A stretch of 64,000 nucleotides of DNA from Paracoccus sp. C2R09 (lineage in GTDB: Bacteria; Pseudomonadota; Alphaproteobacteria; Rhodobacterales; Rhodobacteraceae): contig NZ_JAHKQB010000037.1 of NCBI RefSeq assembly GCF_018860625.1, positions 46,855 through 110,854 on the forward strand. Reading direction: 5' to 3'. Below the pieces are notes generated by a model. That model made no database searches and was not told the origin of the DNA. It saw only the letters and a list, made by a program, of their open reading frames with translations. The translations under genes were made by a program, and so were the position numbers. Below are positions 27,885 to 37,486 of this stretch, piece after piece (the stretch's first letter is position 1; every line of letters begins with the position of its first letter).

Positions 27885-29084
27885 TCAGATCAGCGCAAGC
27901 TGCCTTTCGCGGCGCAGCACCCACAGGATCGCCAGAAGGGAACCGGCGGCGGATGCGACCATGATCGCCAGAAGCGGCTCGGGTCCGCTGCCCGGTTGCA
28001 GCAGCGCGCCCGCCAGGGCGGACAGGACCGCGCCGCCCGCGACGGCCAGCGCCCCGCCCAGGCCAGATGCGGTGCCTGCCAGTTCGGGGCGCACGCTCAT
28101 CATGCCGGCATTCGCGTTGGGCAGGACCATGCCGTTGCCCAGCCCCATGCAGGCGATCGCGCCGAAGAAGACGATGGGCTGCACGATCCCTGCCAGCGTG
28201 GCCAGCATCGAAGCCGACAGGGCGATCAGGCAGATCACCGCGCCGATCAGGATCATCCGGTTCAGCCCCAGGATGCGCGAATACCGCCCCGACAGGAAGT
28301 TGCCCGTGACATAGCCGATCGAGGGTGCCGCGAACCAGTATCCGACCTGCGCGGGGGTCAGTCCGAAGACCTGCGCACCCACGAAGGGCGCCCCGCCCAG
28401 ATAGGCGAAGAACGCCCCCGAAGACAGCGTGGCCGCCGCGCAATATCCCCAGAACCGCTGCGACCGCGCCAGCGCCGGGTAATTCGCGATCTGCGCGCGC
28501 AGGGGCAGGCCGCCGCCGCGCACCGTCTCGCCCATGTCGGCGAATGCCAGGATCAGCACCGCGATGCCCAGAAGACCCATCACGGTGAAATTCGCGCGCC
28601 AGCCGAACAGCTCGTCCAGGATGCCGCCGAAGACGGGGGCCATCATCGGCACCACGGCCATCCCCATCGTGACATAGCCCAGCATCGACCCGGCCTTGTC
28701 GCCGTCGAACAGGTCGCGGATCACCGCGCGGGGCACCAGCATGCAGACGGTGATCGTGGCCTGCGCCAGCCGGAAGGCCAGGAAGGTGCCCGCATCGCGT
28801 GCCATCAGCGTGCCGATCGTGGTCAGCAGGAACAGCACCAGCCCCCAGATCACCACCGGTCTGCGCCCGAAGCGGTCGCTGATCGGCCCGCCCAGAAGCT
28901 GCAGCACCGCGCTGGCCCCGATATAGGCCGAGACCGACAGCTGCATCACCGCGTAATCCACCCCGAAATCCACCGCCATTCCGGGCAGCGAGGGCAGGAA
29001 CACGTTCATCGACAAGGCCGAGACGCCCGAAAGCGCGACAAGCGTCAGAAGATGCGGCGGCGTGCGGGTGGCGGCTCGTGACAT
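27885..29084 (-). CDS. MFS drug exporter, Bcr/CflA type
   Basis: A 399-residue 12-helix major facilitator protein. The family landmarks are an N-terminal FLPSLPGMAVDFGV loop, the A motif between helices 2 and 3 (GPISDRFGRRPVV, about 62-74) and the C motif in helix 5 (MAVVPMMAPVFGG). Bcr/CflA exporters pump small drugs such as bicyclomycin or chloramphenicol by proton antiport; the true substrate is unknown. A hairpin lies immediately upstream of the start. A second exporter of the same subfamily is encoded at 51691, but the two diverge substantially. Confidence 0.88.
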   Translation of the reverse strand: MSRAATRTPPHLLTLVALSGVSALSMNVFLPSLPGMAVDFGVDYAVMQLSVSAYIGASAVLQLLGGPISDRFGRRPVVIWGLVLFLLTTIGTLMARDAGTFLAFRLAQATITVCMLVPRAVIRDLFDGDKAGSMLGYVTMGMAVVPMMAPVFGGILDELFGWRANFTVMGLLGIAVLILAFADMGETVRGGGLPLRAQIANYPALARSQRFWGYCAAATLSSGAFFAYLGGAPFVGAQVFGLTPAQVGYWFAAPSIGYVTGNFLSGRYSRILGLNRMILIGAVICLIALSASMLATLAGIVQPIVFFGAIACMGLGNGMVLPNANAGMMSVRPELAGTASGLGGALAVAGGAVLSALAGALLQPGSGPEPLLAIMVASAAGSLLAILWVLRRERQLALI

Positions 29085-29087
29085 GGA

Positions 29088-29118
29088 AGATCCCCGGCGC
29101 GAAGGGCACCGGGGATCT
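29088..29118 (-). terminator. Hairpin between dnaB and the MFS gene
   Basis: AGATCCCCGG (29088-29097) pairs perfectly with CCGGGGATCT (29109-29118). It lies 35 bp after the dnaB stop and 4 bp before the MFS start on the minus strand. It probably terminates dnaB transcription, but it could also sequester the MFS start. Confidence 0.55.
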
Positions 29119-29152
29119 GTCTAAGCTGCATGACGTGCAAGCGCCAGCCTGC

Positions 29153-30637
29153 TCATTCCCACTGGGTCTGGCGATCCTTGGCAAGGTTGCCGAAGCGGGT
29201 GAACTGCCCCTCGAAGGCCAGCTCGACGGTGCCGATGGGACCGTGGCGCTGCTTGCCCAGGATCACCTCGGCCTTGCCATGGACCTGTTCCATCACCTGC
29301 TGCCACTTGGCCATCGCGTCCAGATCGCTGTCCGACGGCTTCTCGCGTTCCTTGTAGTATTCCTCGCGGAAGACGAACATCACGATGTCGGCGTCCTGTT
29401 CGATCGAGCCGGATTCGCGAAGATCGCTCAGCTGCGGGCGCTTGTCCTCGCGGCTCTCGACCTGGCGCGACAGCTGGGACAGGGCGATGACGGGGATGTT
29501 CAGTTCCTTGGCCACGGCCTTCAGGCCTTGGGTGATCTCGGACACCTCGTTCACGCGGCTGTCCTTGGCGGTCGCGGCCTTCAGCAGCTGAAGATAGTCG
29601 ACCATCAGCACGTCCAGCCCATGCGTCCGCTTCAACTTGCGCGCGCGGGCGGCCAGCTGGTTGATCGGCAGGGCGGGCGTGTCATCGATATAGAGCGGGC
29701 AGTTCTGCAGCGCGTGCGCGGCCTCGACGAAGCGGCGGAACTCGGCCTCGTCCATGTTGCCCGAGCGGATGCGTTCGGACGGCACTTCGGCCGCCTCGGA
29801 CAGGATCCGCGCGGCCAGCTGCTCGGCCGACATCTCCAGGCTGAAGAAGCCCACCACGCCGCCCTCGACCGTGCCATGCGTGCCGTCGGGCTTCTCTCCG
29901 ACCTGGTGCGACTTGGCGATGTTGAAGGCGATGTTCGTCGCAAGCGAGGTCTTCCCCATCGAGGGGCGCCCCGCCAGGATGACCAGATCCGAATTGTTCA
30001 ACCCGCCCATCTTTGCATCCAGGTCGATCAGCCCGGTCGAGATGCCCGACAGCTTGCCGTCGCGCTGATAGGCGGCATTGGCCGCATGGACCGCGCCCGT
30101 CACCGCCTTGAGGAAGCTCTGGAAGCCGCGTTCGGCCACACCCTGTTCGCCCAGCTTGTAGAGCACCTGCTCGGCCGCCTTGATCTGTTCCTCGGCGTCG
30201 TCGTCCACCTCGACCGTGGATGCGCGGGCGGCGATGTTCTGGCCCAGCTGCATCAGTTCGCGGCGCAGCGCGAATTCGCGGATCATCTGGGCATAGTCGC
30301 GCGCGGCATAGGCGCTGATCGCCGCCGCCGCGATGCGCGCCAGATAGGCCGGGCCGCCCAGCTCCTTCAGCCCCTCGTCGTTTTCCAGGAACGCCTTGAT
30401 GGTGACCGGGCTGGCCAGCGCGTTCTTGCGGATGCGTTCGGCGCAGATCTCGTAGATGCGCGAATGGACGGGGTGATAGAAATGCTCGGGCTTGATGATC
30501 TGGCTGACGCGGTCGAAGACGTCGTTATTCGTCAGAAGCGCGCCCAGCAGCTGCTGCTCGGCCTCGAGCGAGAAGGGGATGGCCGATTTCTCGGTCTCTT
30601 CCGTTTGTCCGGGAACGATTGCGCGCACTCCGCTCAT
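29153..30637 (-). CDS. dnaB: Replicative DNA helicase DnaB
   Basis: A 494-residue hexameric RecA-fold helicase that unwinds DNA at the replication fork. The N-terminal helical domain (about 18-125: SLEAEQQLLGALLTNNDVFD) binds primase. The ATPase core has Walker A GRPSMGKTS (about 218-226), the SLEMSAEQLAARIL motif, Walker B VLMVDYLQLL and the arginine-finger region (LRESGSIEQDADIVMF). Start ATG 30637 has AGGA 6 bp upstream. ATG or GTG codons further upstream give a non-conserved extension. No inteins or insertions are seen. Confidence 0.96.
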   Translation of the reverse strand: MSGVRAIVPGQTEETEKSAIPFSLEAEQQLLGALLTNNDVFDRVSQIIKPEHFYHPVHSRIYEICAERIRKNALASPVTIKAFLENDEGLKELGGPAYLARIAAAAISAYAARDYAQMIREFALRRELMQLGQNIAARASTVEVDDDAEEQIKAAEQVLYKLGEQGVAERGFQSFLKAVTGAVHAANAAYQRDGKLSGISTGLIDLDAKMGGLNNSDLVILAGRPSMGKTSLATNIAFNIAKSHQVGEKPDGTHGTVEGGVVGFFSLEMSAEQLAARILSEAAEVPSERIRSGNMDEAEFRRFVEAAHALQNCPLYIDDTPALPINQLAARARKLKRTHGLDVLMVDYLQLLKAATAKDSRVNEVSEITQGLKAVAKELNIPVIALSQLSRQVESREDKRPQLSDLRESGSIEQDADIVMFVFREEYYKEREKPSDSDLDAMAKWQQVMEQVHGKAEVILGKQRHGPIGTVELAFEGQFTRFGNLAKDRQTQWE

Positions 30638-30714
30638 GACGATCCTGCCTCTTGCGATCCGTGATGGCCCGAACCGGGCCAAGGTCCGATCTGGACCAGC
30701 GTCCTGTCTAAACC

Positions 30715-30744
30715 AAAAGGGCGGGCCATGAAATCGGCCCGCCC
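30715..30744 (-). terminator. Rho-independent terminator of pyrC-pyrE
   Basis: GGGCGGGCC (30719-30727) pairs with GGCCCGCCC (30736-30744). On the minus strand the stem is followed by TTTT, so it ends the pyrC-pyrE transcript before dnaB. Confidence 0.85.
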
Positions 30745-30776
30745 GTGTTTTCCGGTGGAAAGCCTGTGGACAAGTG

Positions 30777-31448
30777 TCAGGCGTTCGCCTTCTGCCAGGC
30801 GCGCGGGTTCATCAGGAAGCTTTCGACCTCGTCCAGGGTGTCCTTGTCGAAGATCTCCTGCTCGCGTGCTTCGGCCAGCACGTCCCACCAGGTGCACAGG
30901 TGATGCAGCGTCACGCCATGTTCGCCCAGCCGTTCGGTCGTTTCCGGGAAGATGCCGTAATAGAAGATGACAGCCGTATGCGCGCAGGTCGCGCCGGTAT
31001 CGCGGATGGCGTCCACGAAGGACAGCTTGCTGCCCCCGTCCGTGGTCAGATCCTCGACCAGCAGGACGCGCTGGCCTTCGGTCATCGCGCCTTCGATCCG
31101 GGCGTTGCGGCCGTAACCCTTGGGCTTCTTGCGCACATAGGTCATGGGCAGGCCCAGACGCTCGGCCACCATGGCGGCGAAGGGGATGCCCGCGGTCTCG
31201 CCGCCCGCGACGTTGTCGAACGCCTCGAAGCCCGCGTCGCGCATGACCGTCGCGGCCATGAAGTCCATCAGCGTCTGGCGCACGCGCGGGAAGCTGATGA
31301 TGCGGCGGCAATCCACATAGGTCGGACCCTTGAGGCCCGAGGCATAGGTGAAGGGCTGCGCGGCGTTGAAATCGACGGCCTTGATCTCCAGCAGGGCGCG
31401 GGCGGTCAGGCGGGCGATCTCGTCGCGCGCGGGAAAGGTCAGGCTCAT
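30777..31448 (-). CDS. pyrE: Orotate phosphoribosyltransferase
   Basis: A 223-residue cytoplasmic enzyme that makes orotidine 5'-phosphate from orotate and PRPP. The PRPP-binding motif is [14 protein letters not shown] (about 124-137), with the catalytic loop [13 protein letters not shown] just before it. Start ATG 31448 overlaps the pyrC stop (ATGA), so the two pyrimidine genes are translationally coupled. The C-terminus is slightly longer than in E. coli PyrE and has no fused decarboxylase. Confidence 0.95.
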   Translation of the reverse strand: MSLTFPARDEIARLTARALLEIKAVDFNAAQPFTYASGLKGPTYVDCRRIISFPRVRQTLMDFMAATVMRDAGFEAFDNVAGGETAGIPFAAMVAERLGLPMTYVRKKPKGYGRNARIEGAMTEGQRVLLVEDLTTDGGSKLSFVDAIRDTGATCAHTAVIFYYGIFPETTERLGEHGVTLHHLCTWWDVLAEAREQEIFDKDTLDEVESFLMNPRAWQKANA

Positions 31449-32488
31449 GCGTCCTCCAGATGCCAATGGATGGGGAAACCGGGGTCGAAGACGGTCACGA
31501 CCTCGTCGCCGGCCTCGATCTGCGTCGGGTATTCGGCGGGGGTGTCGCGCTTCGTCAGGCGGATGCGGTCCTCGGACGGGGGCAGGCCGTAGAAGGCCGC
31601 GCCGTTGAGGCTGGCGAAGGCCTCCAGCCGGTCCAGCGCGCCGTCCTGTTCGAAGACATGTGCCAGGATCGACATGGTGTTCGGGGCCGTGAAGCAGCCC
31701 GCGCAGCCGCAGGGCTGCAGCTTGGCGCTGTCGGGATGGGGGGCGCTGTCGGTGCCCAGGAAGAAGCGCGCCTCGCCGCTGGTCGCGGCCTCGCGCAGGG
31801 CCAGGCGGTGGGATTCGCGCTTGGCGACGGGCAGGCAGTAGTAATGCGGGCGGATGCCGCCCGCCAGGATGGCGTTGCGGTTGATCACCAGGTGGTGCGT
31901 GGTGATCGTGGCCCCGAGGGTGTCGCCCCCCGAACGCGCATAGGCCACCCCGTCCGAGGTGGTGATATGTTCCATGACGACCCGCAGCCCCGGCGTGCGG
32001 CGGCGCAGCGGATCCAGCACGCGGTCGATGAAGACGGCCTCGCGGTCGAAGATGTCCACCTGCGGATCGGTCACCTCGCCATGGACGCACAGCGTGATGC
32101 CCGCTTCGGCCATGGCATCCAGCACCGGCTGGACGCGGTCGAAATCGGTCACGCCCGATGCGCTGTTAGTGGTGGCGCCGGCCGGGTACAGCTTGACCGC
32201 GCGGATGATGCCCGCCCGGAAGGCGGCGACGACATCGGCGGCCTCGGTCGTGTCGGTCAGGTACAGCGTCATCTGCGGCTGCAGCGCCGCGCCTTCGGGC
32301 AGCGCGGCCATGATCCGATCGCGATAGGCCGCGGCCTGATCGCCGGTGACCACCGGGGGCACCAGGTTCGGCATGATGATCGCGCGGCCGAAACCGGCGG
32401 AGTGGCGGGCAACGGCGTTCAGCATCGCGCCGTCGCGCAGATGCAGGTGCCAGTCGTCGGGGCGGCGGAGGATCAGGCTGTCGGTCAT
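31445..32488 (-). CDS. pyrC: Dihydroorotase, class II
   Basis: A 347-residue zinc hydrolase that closes carbamoyl-aspartate to dihydroorotate. The first metal motif is [10 protein letters not shown] (about 10-19). The carbamylated lysine is in [13 protein letters not shown] (about 98-110), further metal histidines are in LCVHGEV and VMEHITT, and the catalytic Asp is in LGTDSAPH. Size and motifs fit the E. coli-like homodimeric type, not the larger type I enzyme. It leads the pyrC-pyrE operon. Confidence 0.96.
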   Translation of the reverse strand: MTDSLILRRPDDWHLHLRDGAMLNAVARHSAGFGRAIIMPNLVPPVVTGDQAAAYRDRIMAALPEGAALQPQMTLYLTDTTEAADVVAAFRAGIIRAVKLYPAGATTNSASGVTDFDRVQPVLDAMAEAGITLCVHGEVTDPQVDIFDREAVFIDRVLDPLRRRTPGLRVVMEHITTSDGVAYARSGGDTLGATITTHHLVINRNAILAGGIRPHYYCLPVAKRESHRLALREAATSGEARFFLGTDSAPHPDSAKLQPCGCAGCFTAPNTMSILAHVFEQDGALDRLEAFASLNGAAFYGLPPSEDRIRLTKRDTPAEYPTQIEAGDEVVTVFDPGFPIHWHLEDA

Positions 32489-32641
32489 AGGCTGCCTCTA
32501 TACATGGCGGAACGTTGTTGTGAAGGCGCATCGTCGAATTTCGGCAACCATATCCCGATGCGCCGGTTGTCAATGTGGCCTGCTGCACGCACCATCCGAT
32601 ACGGCGGCACCGGGCCTGCCCCTTTCATAAGGACGATGTCT

Positions 32642-32956
32642 ATGTTTCCCATGTGGTTTCCCGCGACGCAGATGCGACTGGCCCAGCAGGTCACGCGCAT
32701 TGCCGTCGATTCGCAGATCGTGATCGGCATGCGCATGGCCGGAATGATGGGCATGGTGGCCCAGGCCCCCGGAGAACCCTTCCGCATGGTGGCCGAAAAA
32801 CAGGCTGCTGCGCAGGAATCGATGCTTGCCATGGCCCAGGCCGGTTTCCGCGGCGCCAGCCCCGAGAACATGGTCGCGGCAGGGCTGCGTCCCTATGGCC
32901 GTGTCACGCGTGCGAATTCGCGTCGTCTGACTGCAAAGAAGGCCACCCGGAAATAG
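32642..32956 (+). CDS. Small Met-rich helical protein, phasin-like, unknown
   Basis: A 104-residue protein, unusually Met-rich in its first half (MFPMWFPATQMRLAQQVTRI, then GMRMAGMMGMVAQ) and basic at the C-terminus (RRLTAKKATRK). It looks amphipathic-helical, with no signal peptide and no motif of a known enzyme. Small PHA-associated or phasin-like proteins have this type of composition, and distantly similar proteins in Rhodobacteraceae are sometimes misnamed antifreeze proteins. I give no firm function. ATG 32642 is favoured over ATG 32636 because the AAGGA site is then about 8 bp away. Confidence 0.6.
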   Translation: MFPMWFPATQMRLAQQVTRIAVDSQIVIGMRMAGMMGMVAQAPGEPFRMVAEKQAAAQESMLAMAQAGFRGASPENMVAAGLRPYGRVTRANSRRLTAKKATRK

Positions 32957-33014
32957 GCAGGAACCCCTGCGCGCGACGCTGCATTTGCTTATGTGCAATG
33001 AATAGGGGGCTGTC

Positions 33015-33764
33015 ATGCAAACCGCCATCGTGACGGGGGCGGCGCAGGGTATCGGGCGTGGGATCGTGGATCGCCTGCGCACCGACGGCTGGCGCGTCGC
33101 CGCCCTAGACCTGGATCCCGAGGCCCTGTCCGAGCTGCCCGACGATCCGCATCTGCTGCGCGTCGAATGCGACGTGGGCGACGAAGAGGCCGTGGGCCAC
33201 GCCTTGCAGCGCGTCATCGACTGGCTTGCCGGGTCGGGGCTGAACCTTCTCGTGTCGAATGCCGGGATCGCCAATCCGGTCAGCGGCCCGATCGAGCGTC
33301 TGTCGCTGGCCGATTGGCGCGCCTGGCAGGACAGTCATGTGACGGGCGCCTTCCTGATGATCCGGGGCTGCGTGCCGCTGCTGCGCAAAGGGCAGGGCTC
33401 AATCGTCACCATGTCGTCGACGCGCGCGCTGCAATCCGAACCCGATTGCGAGGCCTATGCCGCGGCCAAGGGTGCGCTTCTGTCGATGAGCCACGCGCTT
33501 GCGATCAGTCTGGGACCGGACATCCGGGCGAACTGCATCCTGCCCGGCTGGATCGAGACGGGGCCCTGGCAGAAGACCGAACGGCGCGAGGACGCCCATC
33601 ACAGCCAGCGCGACAAGGCGCAGCATCCGGTCGGCCGCGTGGGCCGGGTCGAGGACATCTCGGGATTGGTGGCGTGGCTGGCATCCGATGATGCGGGCTT
33701 CGTGACGGGCCAGCATTTCACGGTGGATGGCGGCATGACGACCAAGATGATCTATGCCGAATAG
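33015..33764 (+). CDS. Short-chain dehydrogenase/reductase
   Basis: A 249-residue classical SDR. The cofactor loop VTGAAQGIGRG is at about 6-16, and an Asp at the end of the second strand (LDLD) suggests NAD preference. The NAG-type motif is SNAGIANP. Catalytic Ser and Tyr-x-x-x-Lys are in MSSTRA and YAAAKGA, and the C-terminus carries TGQHFTVDGGMTTKM. The substrate is unknown. It stands alone between the small Met-rich gene and a bidirectional terminator. Confidence 0.9.
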   Translation: MQTAIVTGAAQGIGRGIVDRLRTDGWRVAALDLDPEALSELPDDPHLLRVECDVGDEEAVGHALQRVIDWLAGSGLNLLVSNAGIANPVSGPIERLSLADWRAWQDSHVTGAFLMIRGCVPLLRKGQGSIVTMSSTRALQSEPDCEAYAAAKGALLSMSHALAISLGPDIRANCILPGWIETGPWQKTERREDAHHSQRDKAQHPVGRVGRVEDISGLVAWLASDDAGFVTGQHFTVDGGMTTKMIYAE

Positions 33765-33770
33765 GCAATG

Positions 33771-33802
33771 AAGAAGGCCCCCGCGATGGCGGGGGCCTTC
33801 TT
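33771..33802. terminator. Bidirectional terminator between the SDR and gap
   Basis: A perfect 14-bp stem, AAGAAGGCCCCCGC (33771-33784) with GCGGGGGCCTTCTT (33789-33802), encloses a GATG loop between two convergent genes. Confidence 0.88.
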
Positions 33803-33806
33803 CGTG

Positions 33807-34808
33807 TCAGATGAGCTTGCCCATCGCGACGGCGGTATCCGCCATGCGGTTCGAGAAGCCCCATTCGTTGTCGTACCAGGTCAGGATGCGGCACATGCGG
33901 CCCTCCAGAACCTTGGTCTGATCCATGTGGAAGATCGAGCTGTGCGGATCATGGTTGAAGTCCGACGACACCAGCGGCTCGTCGGTATAGGCCAGCACGC
34001 CCTTCAGCGAACCGTCGGCGGCTGCGCGGATCGCGGCGTTGATCTCCTCGGCCGTGGTGTCGCGCGCGGCTTCGAAGGTCAGGTCCACGACCGACACGTT
34101 CGGGGTCGGCACGCGGATCGCGACGCCGTCCAGCTTGCCCTTCAGTTCCGGCAGCACCAGGCCCACGGCCTTGGCCGCACCGGTCGAGGTCGGGATCATC
34201 GACAGTCCGGCGGCACGGGCGCGATACAGATCCTTGTGCATCGTGTCCAGCGTCGGCTGGTCGCCGGTATAGCTGTGGATCGTGGTCATGAAACCGCGGG
34301 TGATGCCGATCTCGTCGTTCAGGATCTTGGCGACGGGCGACAGGCAGTTCGTCGTGCAGCTGGCGTTCGAGACGACCAGGTCGTCCGAGGTCAGCGTGTC
34401 GTGGTTGACGCCGTAGACGATGGTCTTGTCGGCATCCTGGCCGGGGGCCGAGATCAGCACGCGCTTGGCGCCGGTCGACAGGTGCGGCTGCACCTTTTCC
34501 TTCGAGGTGAAGATGCCGGTGCATTCCATGATCACGTCGATATCGCCCCAGGGCAGTTCGGCGGGATTGCGGATTGCGGTGACCTTGATCGGGCCGCGGC
34601 CCACGTCGATCGAGTCGCCCTCGACCTTCACTTCGGCGGGGAAGCGACCGTGAACCGAATCGTAGCGCAGCAGATGCGCGTTCGTCTCGACCGGGCCGAG
34701 ATCGTTGATCGCGACGACTTCGATGTCGGTGCGACCCGACTCGATGATGCCGCGCAGGACGTTGCGTCCGATGCGGCCGAAACCGTTGATGGCGACCTTG
34801 ACTGCCAT
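33807..34808 (-). CDS. gap: Glyceraldehyde-3-phosphate dehydrogenase, type I
   Basis: A 333-residue cytoplasmic NAD enzyme of glycolysis and gluconeogenesis. The N-terminal fold [17 protein letters not shown] binds NAD. The catalytic cysteine lies in [12 protein letters not shown] (about 150-161) and the partner His in the [10 protein letters not shown] stretch. The C-terminus ends [12 protein letters not shown] as usual. Asp/Asn at the end of strand 2 fits NAD rather than NADP. No phosphoglycerate kinase gene adjoins it. A small membrane-protein gene lies upstream on the same strand. Confidence 0.96.
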   Translation of the reverse strand: MAVKVAINGFGRIGRNVLRGIIESGRTDIEVVAINDLGPVETNAHLLRYDSVHGRFPAEVKVEGDSIDVGRGPIKVTAIRNPAELPWGDIDVIMECTGIFTSKEKVQPHLSTGAKRVLISAPGQDADKTIVYGVNHDTLTSDDLVVSNASCTTNCLSPVAKILNDEIGITRGFMTTIHSYTGDQPTLDTMHKDLYRARAAGLSMIPTSTGAAKAVGLVLPELKGKLDGVAIRVPTPNVSVVDLTFEAARDTTAEEINAAIRAAADGSLKGVLAYTDEPLVSSDFNHDPHSSIFHMDQTKVLEGRMCRILTWYDNEWGFSNRMADTAVAMGKLI

Positions 34809-34884
34809 GGGTACCCCTCCTGAGCAGATGACGGTTGCCTTCCTCTAGCGTGGCGGCTGGGGCGATGCAAATGCCCCGAGGGCC

Positions 34885-35028
34885 CTAACGCCAGAAGCTG
34901 AGATATTCGATGAAGCGATCCAGCGTCCGGGCGGCGGCCAGGGGCAGGGTGCCGCCGAACCAGATCGCATCGACCGCGAAGCCGGCGATGATCAGCAGGA
35001 CAAGTGCGATGGCGATCTTGTTCGTCAT
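34885..35028 (-). CDS. 47-residue single-span membrane protein
   Basis: The short frame from ATG 35028 encodes MTNKIAIALVLLIIAGFAVD followed by a periplasmic-like amphipathic stretch ending FIEYLSFWR. One transmembrane helix occupies about residues 5-24. It lies 76 bp upstream of gap on the same strand and 64 bp downstream of the FliG-like gene. The high hydrophobic order and GC3 support coding; the function is unknown. Confidence 0.55.
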   Translation of the reverse strand: MTNKIAIALVLLIIAGFAVDAIWFGGTLPLAAARTLDRFIEYLSFWR

Positions 35029-35092
35029 CCGGACCCCGATACTTGGACGCCGTGTTATCGCGCGGGCGGCGGGGCGGGGCAAGGCGCGGCGG

Positions 35093-36097
35093 TCAGGCAT
35101 CCGCCTCGGGTAATTTCAGCGTGATCTCGGCGCGTTCCTCCAACCTGCGGATGGCGGCGACCACCTCCAGCTTGGCATCCTCGATATCCTTGGGGCGCAG
35201 TTTCGGCAGGGCGTCGCGCTCCTCGCGCAGGTTGTCGGCCATGCGTTGCGACAGGTTCGACAGGATGAAGTCGGCGGCTGCCGCGTCGTCTGGCGCGGTG
35301 GATGCCATGGCTCGCAGCAGGGCAGCCTGATCGACCTCTCGGGTCAGGCGGGCGACGTCGCGGGGTTCCAGCCGTTCGGGAACATGACCGAAGATGAAGA
35401 TCGCCTTGCGCACCCCTTCGGCGAAATCGGCATCGCGCTGGTCCAGCCCGTCCAGCACGTCGTCGCGCAGATCCGAGGTGGCGAAGTTCAGGATCGCGCC
35501 CATCCGGTCCGCCGCGGGCGTGGGGATCGCGGGACGGGGCAGATCCTCGACCGCGCGCAGCAGCACGAGGCCCACGCGGCGCAGCGCATCGGGCGTCACC
35601 TCGCCCGTCAGCGCCATGGCCTGGGCCACGGAATGCGCCCGGTCGCGCGACAGGCTGGCGAACACCTCGGATGCGCGGGGCACGGGCAGCTTGGACAGCA
35701 TCAGCGCGATCAGTTCGACCGATTCGCCCGAGGCGATCCTGCACAGCTGTTCGGCGGGCAGGGTCGCGATGCGGGCCCAGGGGTCGCCCCGGCCCGATAT
35801 CGCCGCGTTCCGACGCAGCCTGTCGCTGCTGTCGGCCGATATGCGTTCACCGAAAATGGCAAGCGTGCCGTCCAGATCGCCCGGAAAGGTCAGCCCCACC
35901 GCTTCCAGCCGATCGCAGAATTCCTGGATGACGGCATCGCGGGTGGGGCGGTCGATCACCTCCATCCCGGCCATCTCCTCGGCCAGCAGGGTCTGGGCGT
36001 CGGTGTTCAACCGGTCCAGCCCCGCCGCCTGGTCGTCGTCCAGAAGCAGCCGCACGATCACGGCCGCCTTCTGGCGCTGCGTCAATCCCATCTGCAT
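35093..36097 (-). CDS. Orphan FliG-like protein
   Basis: A 334-residue protein with the full FliG layout: N-domain (LTQRQKAAVIVRLLL), middle ARM domain and C-terminal torque domain (about 225-330). The C-domain matches FliG closely: KAIFIFGHV, LEPRDVARLTREVDQAALLRAM and FILSNLSQRMADNLREERDAL, the helix that meets the stator. The middle-domain EHPQ motif that binds FliM is replaced (ASGESVELIALML). No other flagellar gene is present in the window. It may be a relic of lost motility or serve a non-flagellar partner. Start ATG 36097; ATG 36091 is an alternative. Confidence 0.82.
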   Translation of the reverse strand: MQMGLTQRQKAAVIVRLLLDDDQAAGLDRLNTDAQTLLAEEMAGMEVIDRPTRDAVIQEFCDRLEAVGLTFPGDLDGTLAIFGERISADSSDRLRRNAAISGRGDPWARIATLPAEQLCRIASGESVELIALMLSKLPVPRASEVFASLSRDRAHSVAQAMALTGEVTPDALRRVGLVLLRAVEDLPRPAIPTPAADRMGAILNFATSDLRDDVLDGLDQRDADFAEGVRKAIFIFGHVPERLEPRDVARLTREVDQAALLRAMASTAPDDAAAADFILSNLSQRMADNLREERDALPKLRPKDIEDAKLEVVAAIRRLEERAEITLKLPEADA

Positions 36098-36172
36098 GTC
36101 GCTGCCCCCGCAAGCAATCTGTCGGGGGCAGCATCGCAGCATATGGTTGACGAAACCCTTACGCGAAAGCGA

Positions 36173-37486
36173 TCAGAGGGGGTCGTTCTCGAACACGCGG
36201 GCGAAGATCGTGTCCACATGCTTGGTGTGATAGCCGAGATCGAACTTCTCCTCGATCTCCGCGGGGGACAGGGCGGCGGTCACTTCGCCGTCGGCCAGCA
36301 GCTCTTCCTTGAAGTCCTTGCCCTGTTCCCAGACCTTCATCGCGTTGCGCTGCACCAGGCGATACGCATCCTCGCGCGAGACGCCGGCCTGCGTCAGCGC
36401 CAGCAGCACGCGCTGCGACATGACCAGGCCCTTGAACTTGTTCATGTTGGCCAGCATCGTCTCGGGATAGACGACCAGCTTTTCCACGACGCCCGCAAGG
36501 CGGTTCAGCGCGAAATCCAGCGTGATGGTCGCATCGGGCGCGATGCCGCGTTCGACGCTGGAATGGCTGATGTCGCGTTCATGCCACAGGGTGACGTTCT
36601 CCATCGCGGGGATCACGGCCATGCGCACCAGGCGCGCCAGGCCGGTCAGGTTCTCGGTCAGGACGGGGTTGCGCTTGTGCGGCATCGCGCTGGAACCCTT
36701 CTGGCCGGGGCTGAAGAACTCCTCGGCCTCGAGAACCTCGGTGCGCTGCATGTGGCGGATCTCGGTCGCGACGTTCTCGATGCTGCTGGCGATCACGCCG
36801 AGCGTGGCGAAGAACATCGCGTGGCGGTCGCGCGGGATGACCTGCGTGCTGATCGGTTCGGGGCGCAGGCCCAGCTTGGCGCAGACATGATCCTCGACCG
36901 CGGGGTCGATATTGGCAAAGGTGCCGACGGCGCCGCTGATCGCGCCGGTCGCGACCTCGTCGCGGGCGCGTTCCAGGCGCGCCTTGCCGCGCGCCATCTC
37001 GGCATAGAAGCGGGCGAAGGTCAGGCCCATCGTGGTCGGTTCGGCATGGATGCCGTGGCTGCGACCGATGCGGACGGTGTCCTTGTGTTCGTAGGCGCGT
37101 TTCTTCAGCGCGGCCAGAACGCGGTCCATGTCAGCCAGCAGGATGTCGGCGGCGCGGACCAGCTGGACGTTCAGCGTGGTGTCCAGCACGTCGCTGCTGG
37201 TCATGCCCTGGTGGACGAAGCGGGCCTGATCGCTGCCGACATGTTCGGCCAGATGCGTCAGGAAGGCGATCACGTCATGCTTGGTGACGGCCTCGATCTC
37301 GTCGATGCGGGCGACGTCGAATTCGACATCCTTGGCCTTCCACACGGCATCCGCGTTCTCGCGCGGGATAACGCCCAGATCCGCCTGGGCGTCGCAGGCA
37401 TGGGCCTCGATCTCGTACCAGATGCGGAACTTGGTCTCGGGGGACCAGATGGCGACCATTTCGGGGCGGGCGTAACGCGGGATCAT
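36173..37486 (-). CDS. purB: Adenylosuccinate lyase
   Basis: A 437-residue cytoplasmic enzyme of the fumarase/aspartase superfamily that acts twice in purine synthesis, on SAICAR and on adenylosuccinate. The signature GSSAMPHKRNP (about 263-273) carries the catalytic loop, with the conserved GMTSSDVLDT and RSHGIHAEPTTMG regions before it. Start ATG 37486 gives MIPRYARPEM, the usual N-terminus, preceded by AGGAG. It is a single gene with its own upstream region. Confidence 0.96.
   Translation of the reverse strand: MIPRYARPEMVAIWSPETKFRIWYEIEAHACDAQADLGVIPRENADAVWKAKDVEFDVARIDEIEAVTKHDVIAFLTHLAEHVGSDQARFVHQGMTSSDVLDTTLNVQLVRAADILLADMDRVLAALKKRAYEHKDTVRIGRSHGIHAEPTTMGLTFARFYAEMARGKARLERARDEVATGAISGAVGTFANIDPAVEDHVCAKLGLRPEPISTQVIPRDRHAMFFATLGVIASSIENVATEIRHMQRTEVLEAEEFFSPGQKGSSAMPHKRNPVLTENLTGLARLVRMAVIPAMENVTLWHERDISHSSVERGIAPDATITLDFALNRLAGVVEKLVVYPETMLANMNKFKGLVMSQRVLLALTQAGVSREDAYRLVQRNAMKVWEQGKDFKEELLADGEVTAALSPAEIEEKFDLGYHTKHVDTIFARVFENDPL

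Noticed and set aside
35093..36097. Full flagellar locus
   Set aside because: Only a FliG-like gene is present; there are no fliF, fliM, fliN, flhA, hook or filament genes within the window.
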